Shown: piece by piece, positions 48,271 through 60,007 of the stretch
Numbering within the stretch: the stretch's first letter is position 1
Layout of the letters: each line of letters begins with the position of its first letter
Source: Agelaius tricolor
Taxonomy: Eukaryota; Chordata; Aves; Passeriformes; Icteridae
Direction of reading: 5' to 3'
Assembly (NCBI GenBank): GCA_023055355.1
Contig: JALJCS010000001.1
Span: 110,748,881-110,812,880 of the forward strand
Length of the DNA: 64,000 bases
Notes under the pieces: model-generated
The model's database searches: none
What the model was told of the DNA's origin: nothing
Seen by the model: only the letters and a program-made list of their open reading frames with translations
Position numbers and translations under genes: made by a program

Positions 48271-48570
48271 GGAGGATGGACCAGGTTCTGCTCCAGGGCC
48301 CAGCAATGGCACCAGAGGAACGGGCAGGGACTGATCCCAGCAAGTTCCACCTGGACAGGAGGCAGAACTTCTTTCCTATGCAGTGACCAAGCATTGAACA
48401 GAGACCAGAGAGGCTGTGGAGTCTCCCTCTCTGGAGATATTTCAGAAATGTCTGGACACAATCCCATGCCCTGTGCTCTGGGATGGCCTTGCTTGAGCAG
48501 GGAGGAGGGACCAGATATGAGTCCCTTGGTCCCTTCCAACCTGACCCATCTTCTGAGTCTGATTCTGTGA
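48271..48570 (+). mobile_element. CR1 LINE, 3' fragment (divergent subtype)
   Basis: GGAGGATGGACCAGGTTCTGCTCC, GGCACCAGAGGAACGGGCAGGGACTGATCCCAGCAAGTTCCACCTGGACAGGAGGCAGAACTTCTTTCC, AAGCATTGAACAGAGACCAGAGAGGCTGTGGAGTCTCCCTCTCTGGAGATATTTCAGAAATGTCTGGACACAATCC, GGTCCCTTCCAACCTGACCC and a decayed CTGATTCTGTGA tail. It differs from the other subtypes across the 'tgcccagagaggctgtggagtctcc' region. Confidence 0.92.
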
Positions 48571-48824
48571 TGTGGAGCTACTTGGACAGTAAGAAACCAA
48601 AAGAAGATGGAGAGGTCCTGTAGACAGAAATATCACTTGCATCTCAAATATGGCCTGGATTTTTTCTTCAAATTCCATAGATCAGGGAGGCTGAGGGGAG
48701 GCTGAGCTGGTGCAGTGTGCAACCTGCAGGGAAAAGGGCCCAAACAGGTAATTTTGGTAATGAAATTATAAGGGGAAACCACCCAGGTCTGCTTTGACAG
48801 GTTCACGCCTGTTTTGAAGCTCAG

Positions 48825-48885
48825 CTCATTTGTTGGGACTTAATTATCATTTTAGGTTCCTTCCAGCTGAACTATTCTACTCCAT
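48825..48885 (+). mobile_element. Possible CR1 LINE 3' tail remnant
   Basis: GGGACTTAATTATCATTTTAGGTTCCTTCCAGCTGAACTATTCTACTCC resembles a plus-strand CR1 end with a CTATTCTATTC-type tail. It is short and diverged. Confidence 0.5.
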
Positions 48886-50189
48886 TGGAATCAATGTGGC
48901 ATACGTGGCATGGCATATGAAAGAAAAACAGGAGAATGAAAAAAAAAAGGTTGTGAGATATTTCATGCTCTCATATAATTAATTGAATTTAATAAAGGTA
49001 CACAAATATATATCTATCCCCGGTGGTCCTTTCCTAGACACTAGTAAGCAGATTCCTTCTAAGCATCTTGTAGTTTTTAGGAAATGTCTGCAAGGGATGC
49101 AGCTGTTTCTAATTCACCATCAGATTTCTATAAAAATGACTAAGATGAAAATAGAGTGCAATTCATTAAAACTCAAGGATAAATTAAAAGAGGCTGAATT
49201 AAAAGCTTCCCTATAACAAAACACAAAGAACCAGGGAACATAGTGTTTCTTTGAAGTATATGTGGTAGTGGACAGACCACCACTGCATAGGACAATGAAT
49301 TTCCAACACCTTAAGTTATTCATTACCAAAGAGTACATGAACTGGAATAACAACTGTTGGAGATGAAGAATGTTGAGCCAGCAAATGTCATCTATCATCT
49401 TTCTGCCAACAAATGCTGAATTCACCACCTCCCTTTGTGATACAGGATGTAAGAGACCAAAGCCAATACCTGTTGTCAACACCTGGAACTAAAAAGACCT
49501 CCTGCCAGGATTGATTGGCATGACTCGCCTTTAACAAAAGCTGCCTCAAAAAATCTACAGGACAGAGACAGACAGGCAGAGTTCAGAAGGAACTTAAATA
49601 GCACCACATGCTCCCCACGATGGCTTTATCTGAACCCTGCTCAAAGCTACCTCTCCTTACTTTTTAATTCACAACTTACTGATGTCTTCAGAAGTGGAAA
49701 AAGAAAGGAGGAGAAGAAAGGAAATAGTTTTCCCTCTGCTTTCTGCAAGGATAACACATGGTCTGTTTGGCTTTGGTTGTGGGTAATGGCAGCTGTCCTT
49801 TCAGATTGATGATTTTGTCCTATTGTCTGGACAAATATTGACAGACATTTCACACAAACATGTGTGTGAAATGGGTTGGATTGAAGACTGCAGTGTCTAG
49901 AAAAAAAAAAATGTTTTATTTAGGGGTCTGACAGTCTTGCAGAGGCCATGTCCATGCCTAAGTTTTTTCCACAAAATCTCTTCTTGAAGAAGTTTCTGGC
50001 AAAAAAAGCCACGCCAGGAGCCCCTGCCTTTCAACAGGAGAGTGGCTGCCAGTTCCCTTGTCCTGTTTTTTGTTGTCTGCAAGACAGCAAGGCAATGAGG
50101 GAACTTGCAGCCTGGCACCTCCTGCCTCCCACTGAGGTGTGCCTCTGAGTGCCACAGCTCCCACTCCTGACCCTGCTGCTTGCCATTAG
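48886..50189. other. Unique sequence, no gene recognised
   Basis: No repeat or coding signal was recognised; an A-run lies at about 49901-49910. Confidence 0.5.
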
Positions 50190-50395
50190 AAATCTGCTCA
50201 CCACAGGCCTCTGGTGCTCATTCCACAGCCTGCTGAACTCTGAAATGTCATTAAATCCATGTATGGCAGCAAGTGCATCAAGGACAGCATATTTAATTTC
50301 CTGCTGGCTGCAGCCTGGCATTATCTGTGTTTGTGAAAATTGCTGCCATATAGTAGCAGTAGCTATTTTTAAATTCCTAGACTTGGTGCAAATAA
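50190..50395. promoter_or_regulatory. Candidate conserved non-coding block
   Basis: Repeat-free, evenly composed DNA: CATTAGAAATCTGCTCACC, GAAATGTCATTAAATCCATG, CATATTTAATTTCCTGCTGG, GGCATTATCTGTGTTTGTG. Frames of 84-126 codons cross it on both strands without a domain. Conservation is a guess from texture. Confidence 0.28.
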
Positions 50396-51279
50396 TGAAG
50401 TAAAAGGACAATGTGTCTGTATGGGGATTGCTGAAACTGAGGAGAATGGGAGCTACTGAAGAAATAAAGAGGTTTTGATAAACATTCTCTTAAGGTCAAG
50501 TTGTTTGGGAACCAATGTGGAAGGACACCTTTGCAGATGACCATCAGGCTGCCTACAGCTGCCAAAAAACCATAATGAGAAGATTCTTGAGTCTTTATCC
50601 AATGGTGACAATAAAGGTGGGGCTCCCAGTAAACCAGTCCAGGATGCAACAAATAGACATTGGCCTTGGACTTCCTTATGATGGTGTTCAAATTTGTACA
50701 ACTACCAGCCATCCTAGTGTCCAATTCCTGTCTTTTCTTGAGTGAAAAGGGAAATGAGAGAAGCTGAGAAGGAAATAGAATTGCTAGAGAGGGACGAGGA
50801 GATCTCTTTTTGCAGAAGAGATCTAAAAGATCTCTTTGGTGTCATCCTGTGTTTCATTTCTTAGGATTAGGAGAGTTATAAATGGGTCTGTAACATGCTG
50901 GGCCTGGATTCATGAATTTAGAATGAGTCATGGGGTGGCATCTCATGAAATGTAATAAACAAAAACTGGGCAGAAATTTGGCTGGGGAAACCCTACTAAT
51001 AGATATTTTTTTAAAAAACAATTTCAGAGAATGCATATCTTAGTTTCCTTAATTTACTGATTCAATTCTTCTTTCAATGTTTATCCTAACAAGATCATAT
51101 AACAGACTTCTACAGAAGCTTTCCCAGAGCTCAATGACACTGAGCTCTTCTCTCTGAAAGAAGAAAGCCTGCACTACTTTTCTTCTGCTAAATACTCTGT
51201 ATAGGAAGATGATCACCATATAAATGTGATGGTTTAGCTGAATCCCAGGTAGCTGGGAAAAAAAATTAAAACTCAAAAA
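50396..51279. other. Unique sequence, no gene recognised
   Basis: GAGATCTCTTTTTGCAGAAGAGATCTAAAAGATCTCTTTGG near 50799-50840 repeats AGATCTCTTT and its inverse, a small local repeat cluster. No gene seen. Confidence 0.45.
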
Positions 51280-51580
51280 AATAAAAAGTTACGCAACTTG
51301 CGGAAAGACTTTGCTAATGAGCAGTGACATTCTACATTGAAATGCAAATGTCGACTAAGCCTTGTGACATCTATTACCAGTTGTCTTTTGTTATCTGGAA
51401 CATGCCATAGAATGTTATGTGTCATTTAGGTACCTTTCAGGCCTTACCTCAGTGGTGCAACCTAAGGAAAAGTGCCACAGGTATTTATATTTCCCATCTT
51501 CATTGGGTAATCAGACGTTTCTGTGGAAATGCCTCGGCTTTGCTGAACTGGCTATGCCCCAGCTTAGAGTCATTTCCAAA
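51280..51580. promoter_or_regulatory. Candidate conserved non-coding block
   Basis: Repeat-free with retained CpGs (GTTACGCAACTTGCGG, AATGTCGACTAAG, CAGACGTTTC, GCCTCGGC) plus GCTAATGAGC and AATGCAAATG (octamer-like ATGCAAAT). No domain in any frame. Confidence 0.35.
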
Positions 51581-53457
51581 AAAGACTCAGGTTCAAGGAG
51601 AAAATATTAATTCTACTCAGTCACTTTAGGGATTTACATTGTTGAGCTTCCTCAGAATCAAGCCTGAGATTGCAATCAATTCAAATAATTTTAAAAAATA
51701 CAGAGTCAAAATAAATAGACATAAGAGCCCATTGATTAGATCACTCATGTGGAAGGCAGATGAACTGGTTTGCAGACTTTTCTCAAGCTATGGGGTGCTT
51801 ATGACAGCACTTTACACACAATATTCTCATTACTGAAATGTTGCATAGACAGATCTCTAAATGTTTGCTTCAGCACCACTGCTCAAGACTGGCAAGATTC
51901 ATGGAACCTAAATGAGAGAATGTGCAGTTCAGGCATTGGGCTAGAGGTAGGAAGATTCTGTACCTTCCCTTTGCCATGTTTATTGTTTGTAGAAAATAAC
52001 TATCCAAAGAAAAATAAACATTAGTTTTTGATTTTTTCCATCTGGCTCAGAACCCTATATAGTAATGTAGACATTTAATTCTGCCTCGTCCTGCCTGATT
52101 GTTTAGCTGATCACTTTAACACCCAAATCCCTGTGTCAAACACCTCAGTTCATGAGTGAAAAACTAGGAATGAATTTCCTTCCCTGCAGCCTTTTCATCC
52201 AAAATCTGTTTGGCTTGCAAAGTTTTTGGGATGTGATATTTTCCTGCTAGGTACTTTTAGAGCCAAATACATGCTGTAAGTGAACTGCCATAGTCTGAGG
52301 GAAATAATAATATAACCAAAACATGTTACTGATAGCCATACAAGCCATTATTTATTGGCAAGAGTAATTTCAGCCTTTTTCTCATGATCTGCATGGGGTT
52401 TTTCCTTTTCAAAATAATTTGAATTTCCAAGCAAATAAATTCAGTGTTTCTGTGCAGAGAATTTTTTTAACAAATCCTAAGATTATATTGGCAAGCATAC
52501 AGTATCTAGCAACCATTTTTATTATTATTCTTTTTTTACTTACATCCACACTGAGGAATACACTGAACACCAATGGATATGTTTTATGGATCTCCACACA
52601 AAAAATAAAGAAAATAAGAAGAAGGAAAAAAGGCATAAGATAGAGCCCCAGTGAAAGAAATGAAAACATTTTCCTTTCAAAGCTTTCCTTTGCTTGCTAG
52701 GAAAATATTTATGAAATGCAGTTTAATGCATTTGCTGAAAATTAACACAGAGATGCATTTGCAGCTAATTAACCTATTCTCAAAGAAAGCAATTGGGAAA
52801 TGCTTGATTAATGTTTAAGGCATAAGATACACACAAAAAATGTAGACAAAACTTCATCATGGCACCCAGGAGATCACTGTGTGACACAGTCTAGAGTCTG
52901 TGTGTAGCTCACTCTCCACAGGAACTAATTTTGAAGCGCCAGAATGCTGTGAATTGTCTGTAAAACACTGTAGAAGAAGCTCAGTGTAGAACAGAAGGCA
53001 TGCTTTCCCTAGGAAGAATGCTGATAAAATTTTAATGAAGTAACATGTTGTCATGGGGATTTGTTGCTATTCATTAATTCATTGTGCTTTTCCCCTATAG
53101 TTTTGCTGAAGTTGAGTGACAAATTGTCAAGTAGCAGTCTTAGAGGTTTAAAGTTTCTCATTGATAATCCAACTTTACCATAAATAGTTTTAAAGTATCC
53201 ACTGTTTATGGAATAAGCCTTCTGAGGTGCTGGAGTTGGACTCATCCATGTGGGGAGAGTGGGCTGTGTTCACTTTATTCCCTCAACCACCTCACTATCA
53301 GTAACTAAAAAATCCACCTCCCAGGCACAGGTCCCACCATGTCTGAATATTTCCAGACATGTCCATATTATCAGCATGCCCATCTTTAAACAAACAAAAC
53401 AATAGCCCTGAAAAATGTCTCCTTCCCATGGAGGGAGGGGTGAAGAATCTGGCCTGT
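51581..53457. other. AT-rich unique sequence; octamer-like block at 52680-52830
   Basis: No interspersed repeat was recognised. At 52680-52830, ATGCAGTTTAATGCATTTGC, GATGCATTTGCAGCTAATTAACC and GGCATAAGATAC give a dense cluster of ATGCATTT and TAATTA motifs typical of conserved enhancers. Confidence 0.4.
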
Positions 53458-53881
53458 GCCTGAGAAGGGCAATGAAGCTGGGGAAGGCTCTGGAGCACAG
53501 GTCTGATGAGGAGCAGGTGAGGGAGCTGGGAATGGGCTCAGCCTGGAGAAAAGGAGGCTCAGGGGGGCCCTTGTGGCTCTGCACAACTCCTGACAGGAGG
53601 GGACAGCCAGGGGGGTCAGGTTCTGCTCCCAGGGAACAGGGACAGGACAAGAGGAAATGGCCTCAAGTTGTGCCAGGGAAGGTTTAGATTAGATATTAGG
53701 AAAAATTTCTTCAGGGGCAGTGTTGTCAAGCTTTAGAACTGGTGGAGCCACCACCTCTAGAGGCATTTACAAGCTCTGTAGATGTGGCACCTGGGAACAT
53801 GGTTTAGTGGTGGTCTTGGTTATGGTGCTGGAGGAGGTGTTGGATCGATGATCTTAGAGGGCTTTTCCATGATTCTGTGGT
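53458..53881 (+). mobile_element. CR1 LINE, long 3' fragment
   Basis: A 420-bp copy beginning upstream of the usual truncation: GGGAAGGCTCTGGAGCACAGGTCTGATGAGGAGCAGGTGAGGGAGCTGGGAATGGG and the GGCTCAGGGGGGCCCTTGTGGCTCTGCACAACTCCTGACAGGAGGGG segment. Then GGAAATGGCCTCAAGTTGTGCCAGGGAAGGTTTAGATTAGATATTAGGAAAAATTTCTTC, a degenerate middle, and the tail CCATGATTCTGTGG. Frames across it (both strands) are non-coding artefacts. Confidence 0.95.
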
Positions 53882-55155
53882 ATTGCTGCTCCCAAAGCAA
53901 AAAAAAAAAAAAAAAATTATCCTCTTGTCTGAGCACTTGGGTGTGAGATCTGTGGGGGTCCTGTTGGGTTTTTTTTTGGTTTTTTTGTTTTTTCTCACAG
54001 GGGCTTCATCAATGCAATGGATGTGAAGTGTCTATGGAATTTACCTTTACAAGAAGGCAAGTTCATAAACCCCCCATCAAAAGGTTTTCTTGACTGACAT
54101 TTCAATAACAGCAGGGATCATAGTCAAACCCTAAAATGGTAAGGTGCATGGAAAATAAAGAAGTTTAGTGGGCTTCTGAGATGTTGACTCATTTATGGTT
54201 TTGGGTTTTGAGAGCTGAGTGCTGTTTCCTTATTCAGTGCATGCTTCCACATCAGACCATGTCTTCTGTCTTAGTCTTTGCAAATATTAACACCCAGCAC
54301 AGACTTTTGATTTTTTTTATTCAAGATAACATTTTTGTACCTGAAAAGTGACCCTAAGGTACCTGAATGTTACAGAGAATGACAATCAGCTTCAGCTGGT
54401 GTCAGTTGGACCAATTGTGTCTCATTTAAGCTATTCCAAAGTTTCAGGTGTTTGGTTTTGGTTTTTTTGGGTTTTTTTGTTTTGTTTTGTTCTGTTTTGT
54501 TTTGTTTTTTCTATACAGGGCAAATACTTTCAAGGTTTTCAGGAAGAGGATGGTCTAAATTTTGCACAACGAGGTGATATTCACATAGCAACACATTGCT
54601 AAAGTGTAATATTTTCCAGGACTGGCTTCCAGCTGTTTTCCAGATTTGCTGACAATTCTGCAATGGAAATAGTTAGAGTGTAATATCAGATGTGATCATG
54701 ACAAGTCCTGGCCTCCAGATTTTAATTTCCCACTAATATAGCTGAAAATGAAGGTGTTGATTTTAAACAGACATTTTGAGACATCTCTGTTTACCCAGAC
54801 TTCCCTAATTATCAGCAGTGAATGTGGATAATTAGTCAGTAAGGGATATGTAGGAGACAAAATTATTTCATGAACAGCATGATCTCTGTTTAATTGTTCT
54901 AATCGATACACACATGGTTTTGAAACTACATCAACTGGAAGAATTTTTTCTTCAGAAGATTACCAAAAAATTTCTCCTTTTCAATTCTGTACCAGTGTCA
55001 AGAATAAATCTTTCTATCCACCACAAACCGGAGATCTAAATTGTTCAGTCTACCAGAAACAGTCTTAAAACAACCTCTTAAATTATTAAATTTCATATCA
55101 GCTATTTTTTATCAGAGTTCACCCCTATACTGTGTTGGCTGGAGAGGGTCCTTTC
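53882..55155. other. Unique sequence with homopolymer runs
   Basis: A18 at about 53899-53916, T-rich G/T stretches at 53965-53992 and 54452-54510 including (TTTTG)n. No gene recognised. Confidence 0.55.
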
Positions 55156-55330
55156 ACAAGGACAGTGATGGAGCAAGGGGGAATGGCTTTAAACTGACAG
55201 AGGACAGTCTAGAGGTTTGACAGGATAAAGAAATTCTTCCCTGTGAGGGTGGAGAGGCCCAGGCACAGGTTGTTCAGAGAAGTTGTGGCTGCCTCATCCC
55301 TGGAAGTGTTCAGGGGCACGTTGGAAGCCA
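55156..55330 (+). mobile_element. CR1 LINE fragment lacking its 3' end
   Basis: AAGGACAGTGATGGAGCAAGGGGGAATGGCTTTAAACTGACAGAGGACAG, GAAATTCTTCCCTGTGAGGGTGGAGAGGCCCAGGCACAGGTTGTTCAGAGAAGTTGTGGCTGCCTCATCCCTGGAAGTGTTCAGGGGCACGTTGGA, then unrelated sequence. The GGTGTCCCTGCC block and octamer tail are missing. Confidence 0.9.
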
Positions 55331-56033
55331 AGGAAATTCATGCATCTCATACCCTGTGTTTTCCCGGAGAGCTTTCAAGTGGTAGAAAAATTGAACCAGT
55401 TCCTGCTGAGGCTCTACCATGTCTAAACTCAGACCTAAAGGTGTAGCAGGCCATCACTGCTACCCATTCTATCATCCAGTCCTGCTGGTTGTGCCCATGG
55501 CTTTCTTGGAAACAGGATGACTCCAGAGGTTTAGCTTGTCTCTGTTGCTTCATATTTTCTGTTATATTTTCTCACTTCAATATGGTTTGAATAAATGTGT
55601 GATTGAGAAGTAATAAGAAAAAATAGACTAAAAAAATGAAGAAATTGAAATTATAGATCTAATTATGAGGACTTGCAGAGCCAAATTTTGGACTCTGAGT
55701 TGGTTGAATCAGTGTAATCACAGATCAGTGTAACTTTATACCGAGTGAGAATCCAGGGCAGAGCCTGCTTTGTTAGTGTTAAGTGGGGAGTTAAGCCAAA
55801 TTATCCTGTTACACACTGGATCAGAATCAAGCCTCTTGTGATCCTCCACCTAGATTTTCATTGCTGTCTAACCTTCTGCATCTAAATCTCTTTTTAAACA
55901 CACTTGTCTTTCATTCCAGTAGGACCTTAGCATAATTTGCACTTTAATGCTACCTTTTGCTAAATGATCTTAATGTCCTTTACAGGAATTAATTGATTAA
56001 GGCTCTGCCTGCTCTTAAAAGTGCATGCTTTCA
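55331..56033. other. Unique sequence, no gene recognised
   Basis: No repeat or coding signal was recognised. Confidence 0.5.
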
Positions 56034-56176
56034 TCCTCAGTTTATCCAGGGGGATATTGAAACATATCCAAGTCAAGTAACAAGCTCAAGGTCACAGGAG
56101 GGGAGTGAACAAAACTGGGAATCGAACCTCCACGCCTGGATCTGCCAAGCTGCAATCCCTGCACTCAGTGCTGCCC
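56034..56176 (-). mobile_element. MIR-like ancient SINE fragment
   Basis: Plus-strand reading gives CCTCAGTTTATCC, AAGTCAAGTAACAAGCTCAAGGTCACA, then AACTGGGAATCGAACCTCC, GATCTGCCAAGCTGCAATCCCTGCACTCAGTGCTGCC. This is the reverse complement of the tRNA-derived MIR head and core: GGTTCGATTCCC is the box-B-like string on the minus strand at about 56118-56127, and TGTGACCTTGAGC is the core. Heavily diverged but the landmark order is right. It is not a functional tRNA because no cloverleaf can be built. Confidence 0.68.
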
Positions 56177-56520
56177 ATCACCCTGTCTGTGCAGGCAGGT
56201 CTGGATCCAGCAAGTTTTAGTGAAACCTTGCAGTGAGATGTAATTAATTTGTTACGAATGCCTATAAATAAAATAAATGCTGAAATGATCCACACTTCTC
56301 TGTTGTCAAAATCATCCCCATCTCTCGCAATCCCTACTCACTGGCTGCTGACATTATTTCTTGGTTATTGGATGACAGTTCAGTGCCTTGAGTGTTCCTC
56401 TCGCTGTAGGGTTAGTAGGATAATTGACAAACCACAGGGACCAGATCCCTGGATTAGGATGACCGGACTGTCAAAACAGCCATGACAAACTCTCACATCA
56501 ACTTCTACTGCGAGTCAAGT
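56177..56520. promoter_or_regulatory. Candidate conserved element next to a MIR-like SINE
   Basis: Immediately beyond the SINE head comes repeat-free DNA with CpGs (TGTTACGAATGCC, CATCTCTCGCAATCCC, CCTCTCGCTGTAGGG, ATGACCGGACTG, CTACTGCGAGTC) and GATGTAATTAATTTG. It may be an old SINE-derived or SINE-flanked enhancer. Confidence 0.4.
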
Positions 56521-58426
56521 CTATGAGGAAAAAATGCACCTTGGCAGAGCCAGAAGGGAAGTCTTTAGTTTAAATCTTTTCCCACTGCACAAAAAGCTAC
56601 AGCAAGGGGGGAGGAGAGAGCATGGATCTTTGTGTTTAATTCATAGAAAACTCTGTTCCAGCAAGTCACAATTAATTAGAGTACTTGAGTAAACATTTTG
56701 GGGTCCTATTGTGTTTGCTTAATGTGTTTACTGGAATGCATGACAGATGCCACTTCTGTTTCTTATTAGAGACTGACAAATGACTGTAGAGTCTGTGTGT
56801 GTGTAGCCCTCAAGAACACCCACACACAAACAAATCAATTTATTTGGCAAGGTGAATATTAGCATCTAAAAGTCGTGGGTACTATTTAAATTAGTTACTG
56901 TCTACATAGGAACTTTAGAAATTTAAAGCATTATAGAAATACTGTTACTAGTATTACTGAATAATATCTTCAGGGCTTTTTCTTCTTTGAATTTAAATTT
57001 TAAAAAAGAACACTTGAAACAATAGTCAAATCGTTTGCTTTACTTCATGTCACTTTTAACATGTCTCTTAGACTTTCAGAAATTCAGTCACACATCTTTG
57101 AAATGACAGCTAGAATGGCATCTGTTTATAAAGAAAGAGAAGTGTTCTCTGTATGAAAATCTATATTGCAAAATGTTGAAAGAAAATTAAAATGCAAATA
57201 CGGAAGAAGGTTATTTACTTCATTCTGCAACTAACACATGGGATCGGGACACCTAGGATTAGAAATATCCAATTGTTTCTAAAATGTAAAACTTGAAAAT
57301 TATTCTTCATGCTTCACTTGGGCTTTGGAGTACGATCAAATGGGTTCAGAATAGCTAATCAGTTTTTGGGGAGTTTATTTTATTGAGAGTCACGTTTAAG
57401 AAAGAAAAGTGAAATTAGAAAAAAAGATTCCACAAACAGTGTTTTACTTAATGTCACAGAATGCAAAAGAAGTGCTAAGAGTCATAGTATTGAGGATGAA
57501 AATCTAGAGATAGGAGGGAATCAACGTAGGAGGAAATGACATTTTCTGCAGGAAAACTGAAATTACAATTTTGGCTTGCATTTTTCAGAATTTTGTGGGA
57601 TTTAAAATTTTTTCCTCTGTGAGGCATCAAGTTTTCTGGTAGGGAGAGAGATTTACATCCTGAAGCTGACTGTTGTCATTCAGATGTGAAATGCCCTCAG
57701 ATTTGTGTAGACACATAGTTTGAATTAAAGATTCTTCTTTATTATGTTGTTGTGGTTTTTTTGACTGCAGAATCAATTCCACTCATGGGAGTCTTTAAAG
57801 TAGGTTCCTGGTCTATCCTTTGATTAAAGAAGGCACATAGACATGTACACCAACAGCCTTATTCATGTGGTTCCAGAAAAATCTTCAGAGAAGAAACAGA
57901 AGTGGAATTTTGTTTATTTTTTTTCCCCCATAGTGCATAAAGTAGACATTAAATACACCTAGGCATTTTAAAAATATGTTAATATATGGCCAAATGACTC
58001 TTTAGCTGCTGGTAGGACTTAGGAGTGAAAACCAACATGAGGCTCCCCAGTTAGCCAACCCATCATCTAGAATTGCTTTTACCAGCCCTGATCTGAATGA
58101 AATTTCTTTTGCTCCAGGAAAGTTTGCTGAAGTTCTGTGTTGGAGGAGTCAAATCTCCATTGCTGAGAGAGCCAAATAAAAAGTTAATTTTTGGCCTTAG
58201 GCCAGTCCTGCTTGTTACCTGTGAAACTCAGTGTCAGTGGGAGGTTAGAACAAAACCTTTCTTTGACCAGCCTGCTGATTCCTTCACTCACATTGCTCTT
58301 CTCCATGGGGTCAGGCAAATTTGGCAGTAGGGGAGAAGAGTCAGCAGTGTGTTCTTGTGGTTTCATGTTGTGCCAGCTGGGTCTTTGTTACAGGAGGCGC
58401 AGAGAAGCTTTCAAAGTATGCCTTGA
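56521..58426. other. AT-rich unique sequence
   Basis: GTGTGTGTG (56797) and CACACAC (56820) about 20 nt apart can pair. No interspersed repeat or gene recognised. Confidence 0.5.
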
Positions 58427-58596
58427 TCATAGAATCACAAAATCACAGAATGGTTTGGGTTGAAGGGATCTTAAACCTCATCCTGTTCCAGCCCCCTGCC
58501 ATGGGTGGAGATACCTTCCACTAGACCAGGTTGCTCCAAGTCCTTCCAACCTGGTCTTGAAAACTTTCAGGGATGGGGAGTCCACAAGCTCTCTTA
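58427..58596 (-). mobile_element. CR1 LINE, 3' fragment
   Basis: ATCATAGAATCACAAAATCACAGAATGGTTTGGGTTGAAGGGATCTT, CCCCCTGCCATGGGTGGAGATACCTTCCACTAGACCAGGTTGCTCCAAGTCC, CAACCTGGTCTTGAAAACTTTCAGGGATGGGGAGTCCACAAGCTCTCT; three inverted tail units at the left. Confidence 0.94.
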
Positions 58597-59817
58597 GTTT
58601 AGTTTTGTTTAGATTATTTAGCAATTTTTAGCTCAGGTGTCTTAATTTCTGTGTGACAGACACTTTCTCGACCAAGTTAACACCATTGTCACCCTCCAAA
58701 TCACAGTGTTACCATATTAAAAATTATAAGTTAAAACCTTTTTTTAATCATTATTTTTTTAAAGTCATTCCAAGTGAAAAATCTGAAAGTTTCCTTTTGG
58801 AGATGATGACTTAGAAACATATAATTGTTTTTGCAAACACTATTTTCTTTTTCTTTCTGCTCAAATTAAATCTGTGAAACTTAATTAAATCCATCAGACC
58901 TTTTGGTAGTACTGACTGCACTTCTCACAACTCCAGTGTAATATGAGATTCTAAAAAAAGTGTTTACAACAGGAAACTTAAAATATCCGCAAGAATGTTC
59001 CAAACTTATAATTTAAGCTTTGTAGCCTACTTCTATACTCTGATTCAACATTTCTGATATAAGTAAATGTATGTGATTGGGAAAATGATACTGGTGCCAA
59101 ATTTGTGTGGGATACAAGCACGTTTGCCACATAAAGCAATGACATTATTCAATGTGGTAGAAGCTGCATCACTACAGTTTGAGTAAGTTTTCTGTAAAAT
59201 GCTACAAGTCTTCTCCCAAAGAAAATATTGTGCTAGAAGCAATTTTCCAACTTTTTTTTTTTCAGCAGGCTTCTTCACTGCTGAGTTCCTAATATAACTC
59301 AAATTACAGTTTTCCATGTTGGGCTTCATGCAGGGATATCATATTTTTCTGATCCTGCTTGTTTTATACGCAATTTGCAGCACATTTAGAGACTTACCTG
59401 GTAGCTGGCCAGGAAGACCAAGCTGGTGGTCTTGCTGACTTCCCAGTTTCAGGGAATGATCAACCAGCAGTGCCACACACCCCAGCATTGGCTCAGCTGC
59501 CAATTGTTACACTGGTTCAACAAAGACCCTCAGATGCCTACAGCAGAAAGGAGATGACTTCCCCCAACTTTTTGGTAAGATAAAATTACCAAGATTTCTG
59601 AAAGCAGAAGAAAAGGCAGTGCAGTTGGTGAGTAATAAATGGGATGATCTAAGGAACAAGGTCTGAAAATGAACGTTTAATATGCTAAAAGCAAAAACAC
59701 AGCAGAAGAGACTGAATTTCTCAGCCATTTTCATTTAAGAAACTCACTCAGACCTTAAGAACCAGGGTTGAATGCTTATATGGTATAAATCAGGACAGTG
59801 TTATTCAATCTTGTGTT
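58597..59817. other. AT-rich unique sequence
   Basis: No repeat or coding signal was recognised. T-run at about 59252-59261. Confidence 0.55.
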
Positions 59818-59875
59818 GAAGGAAGGAAGGAAGGAAGGAAGGAAGGAAGGAAGGAAGGAAGGAAAGAAAGAAGGA

Positions 59876-59927
<52 letters not shown>

Positions 59928-59955
59928 AGGAAAGAAGGAAAGAAGGAAAGAAGGA

Positions 59956-60007
<52 letters not shown>

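Noticed and set aside
50031..50411. 126-codon open frame, minus strand
   Set aside because: Overlaps plus-strand frames of similar length and shows no domain; likely non-coding.
53270..53687. Frames of up to 126 codons on both strands
   Set aside because: They lie within or run into the long CR1 fragment, whose GC-rich 3' region lacks stops by composition.
56110..56176. tRNA gene suggested by the box-B-like GGTTCGATTCCC (minus strand)
   Set aside because: No cloverleaf arms can be built and the context is a SINE core; it is a tRNA-derived SINE head.
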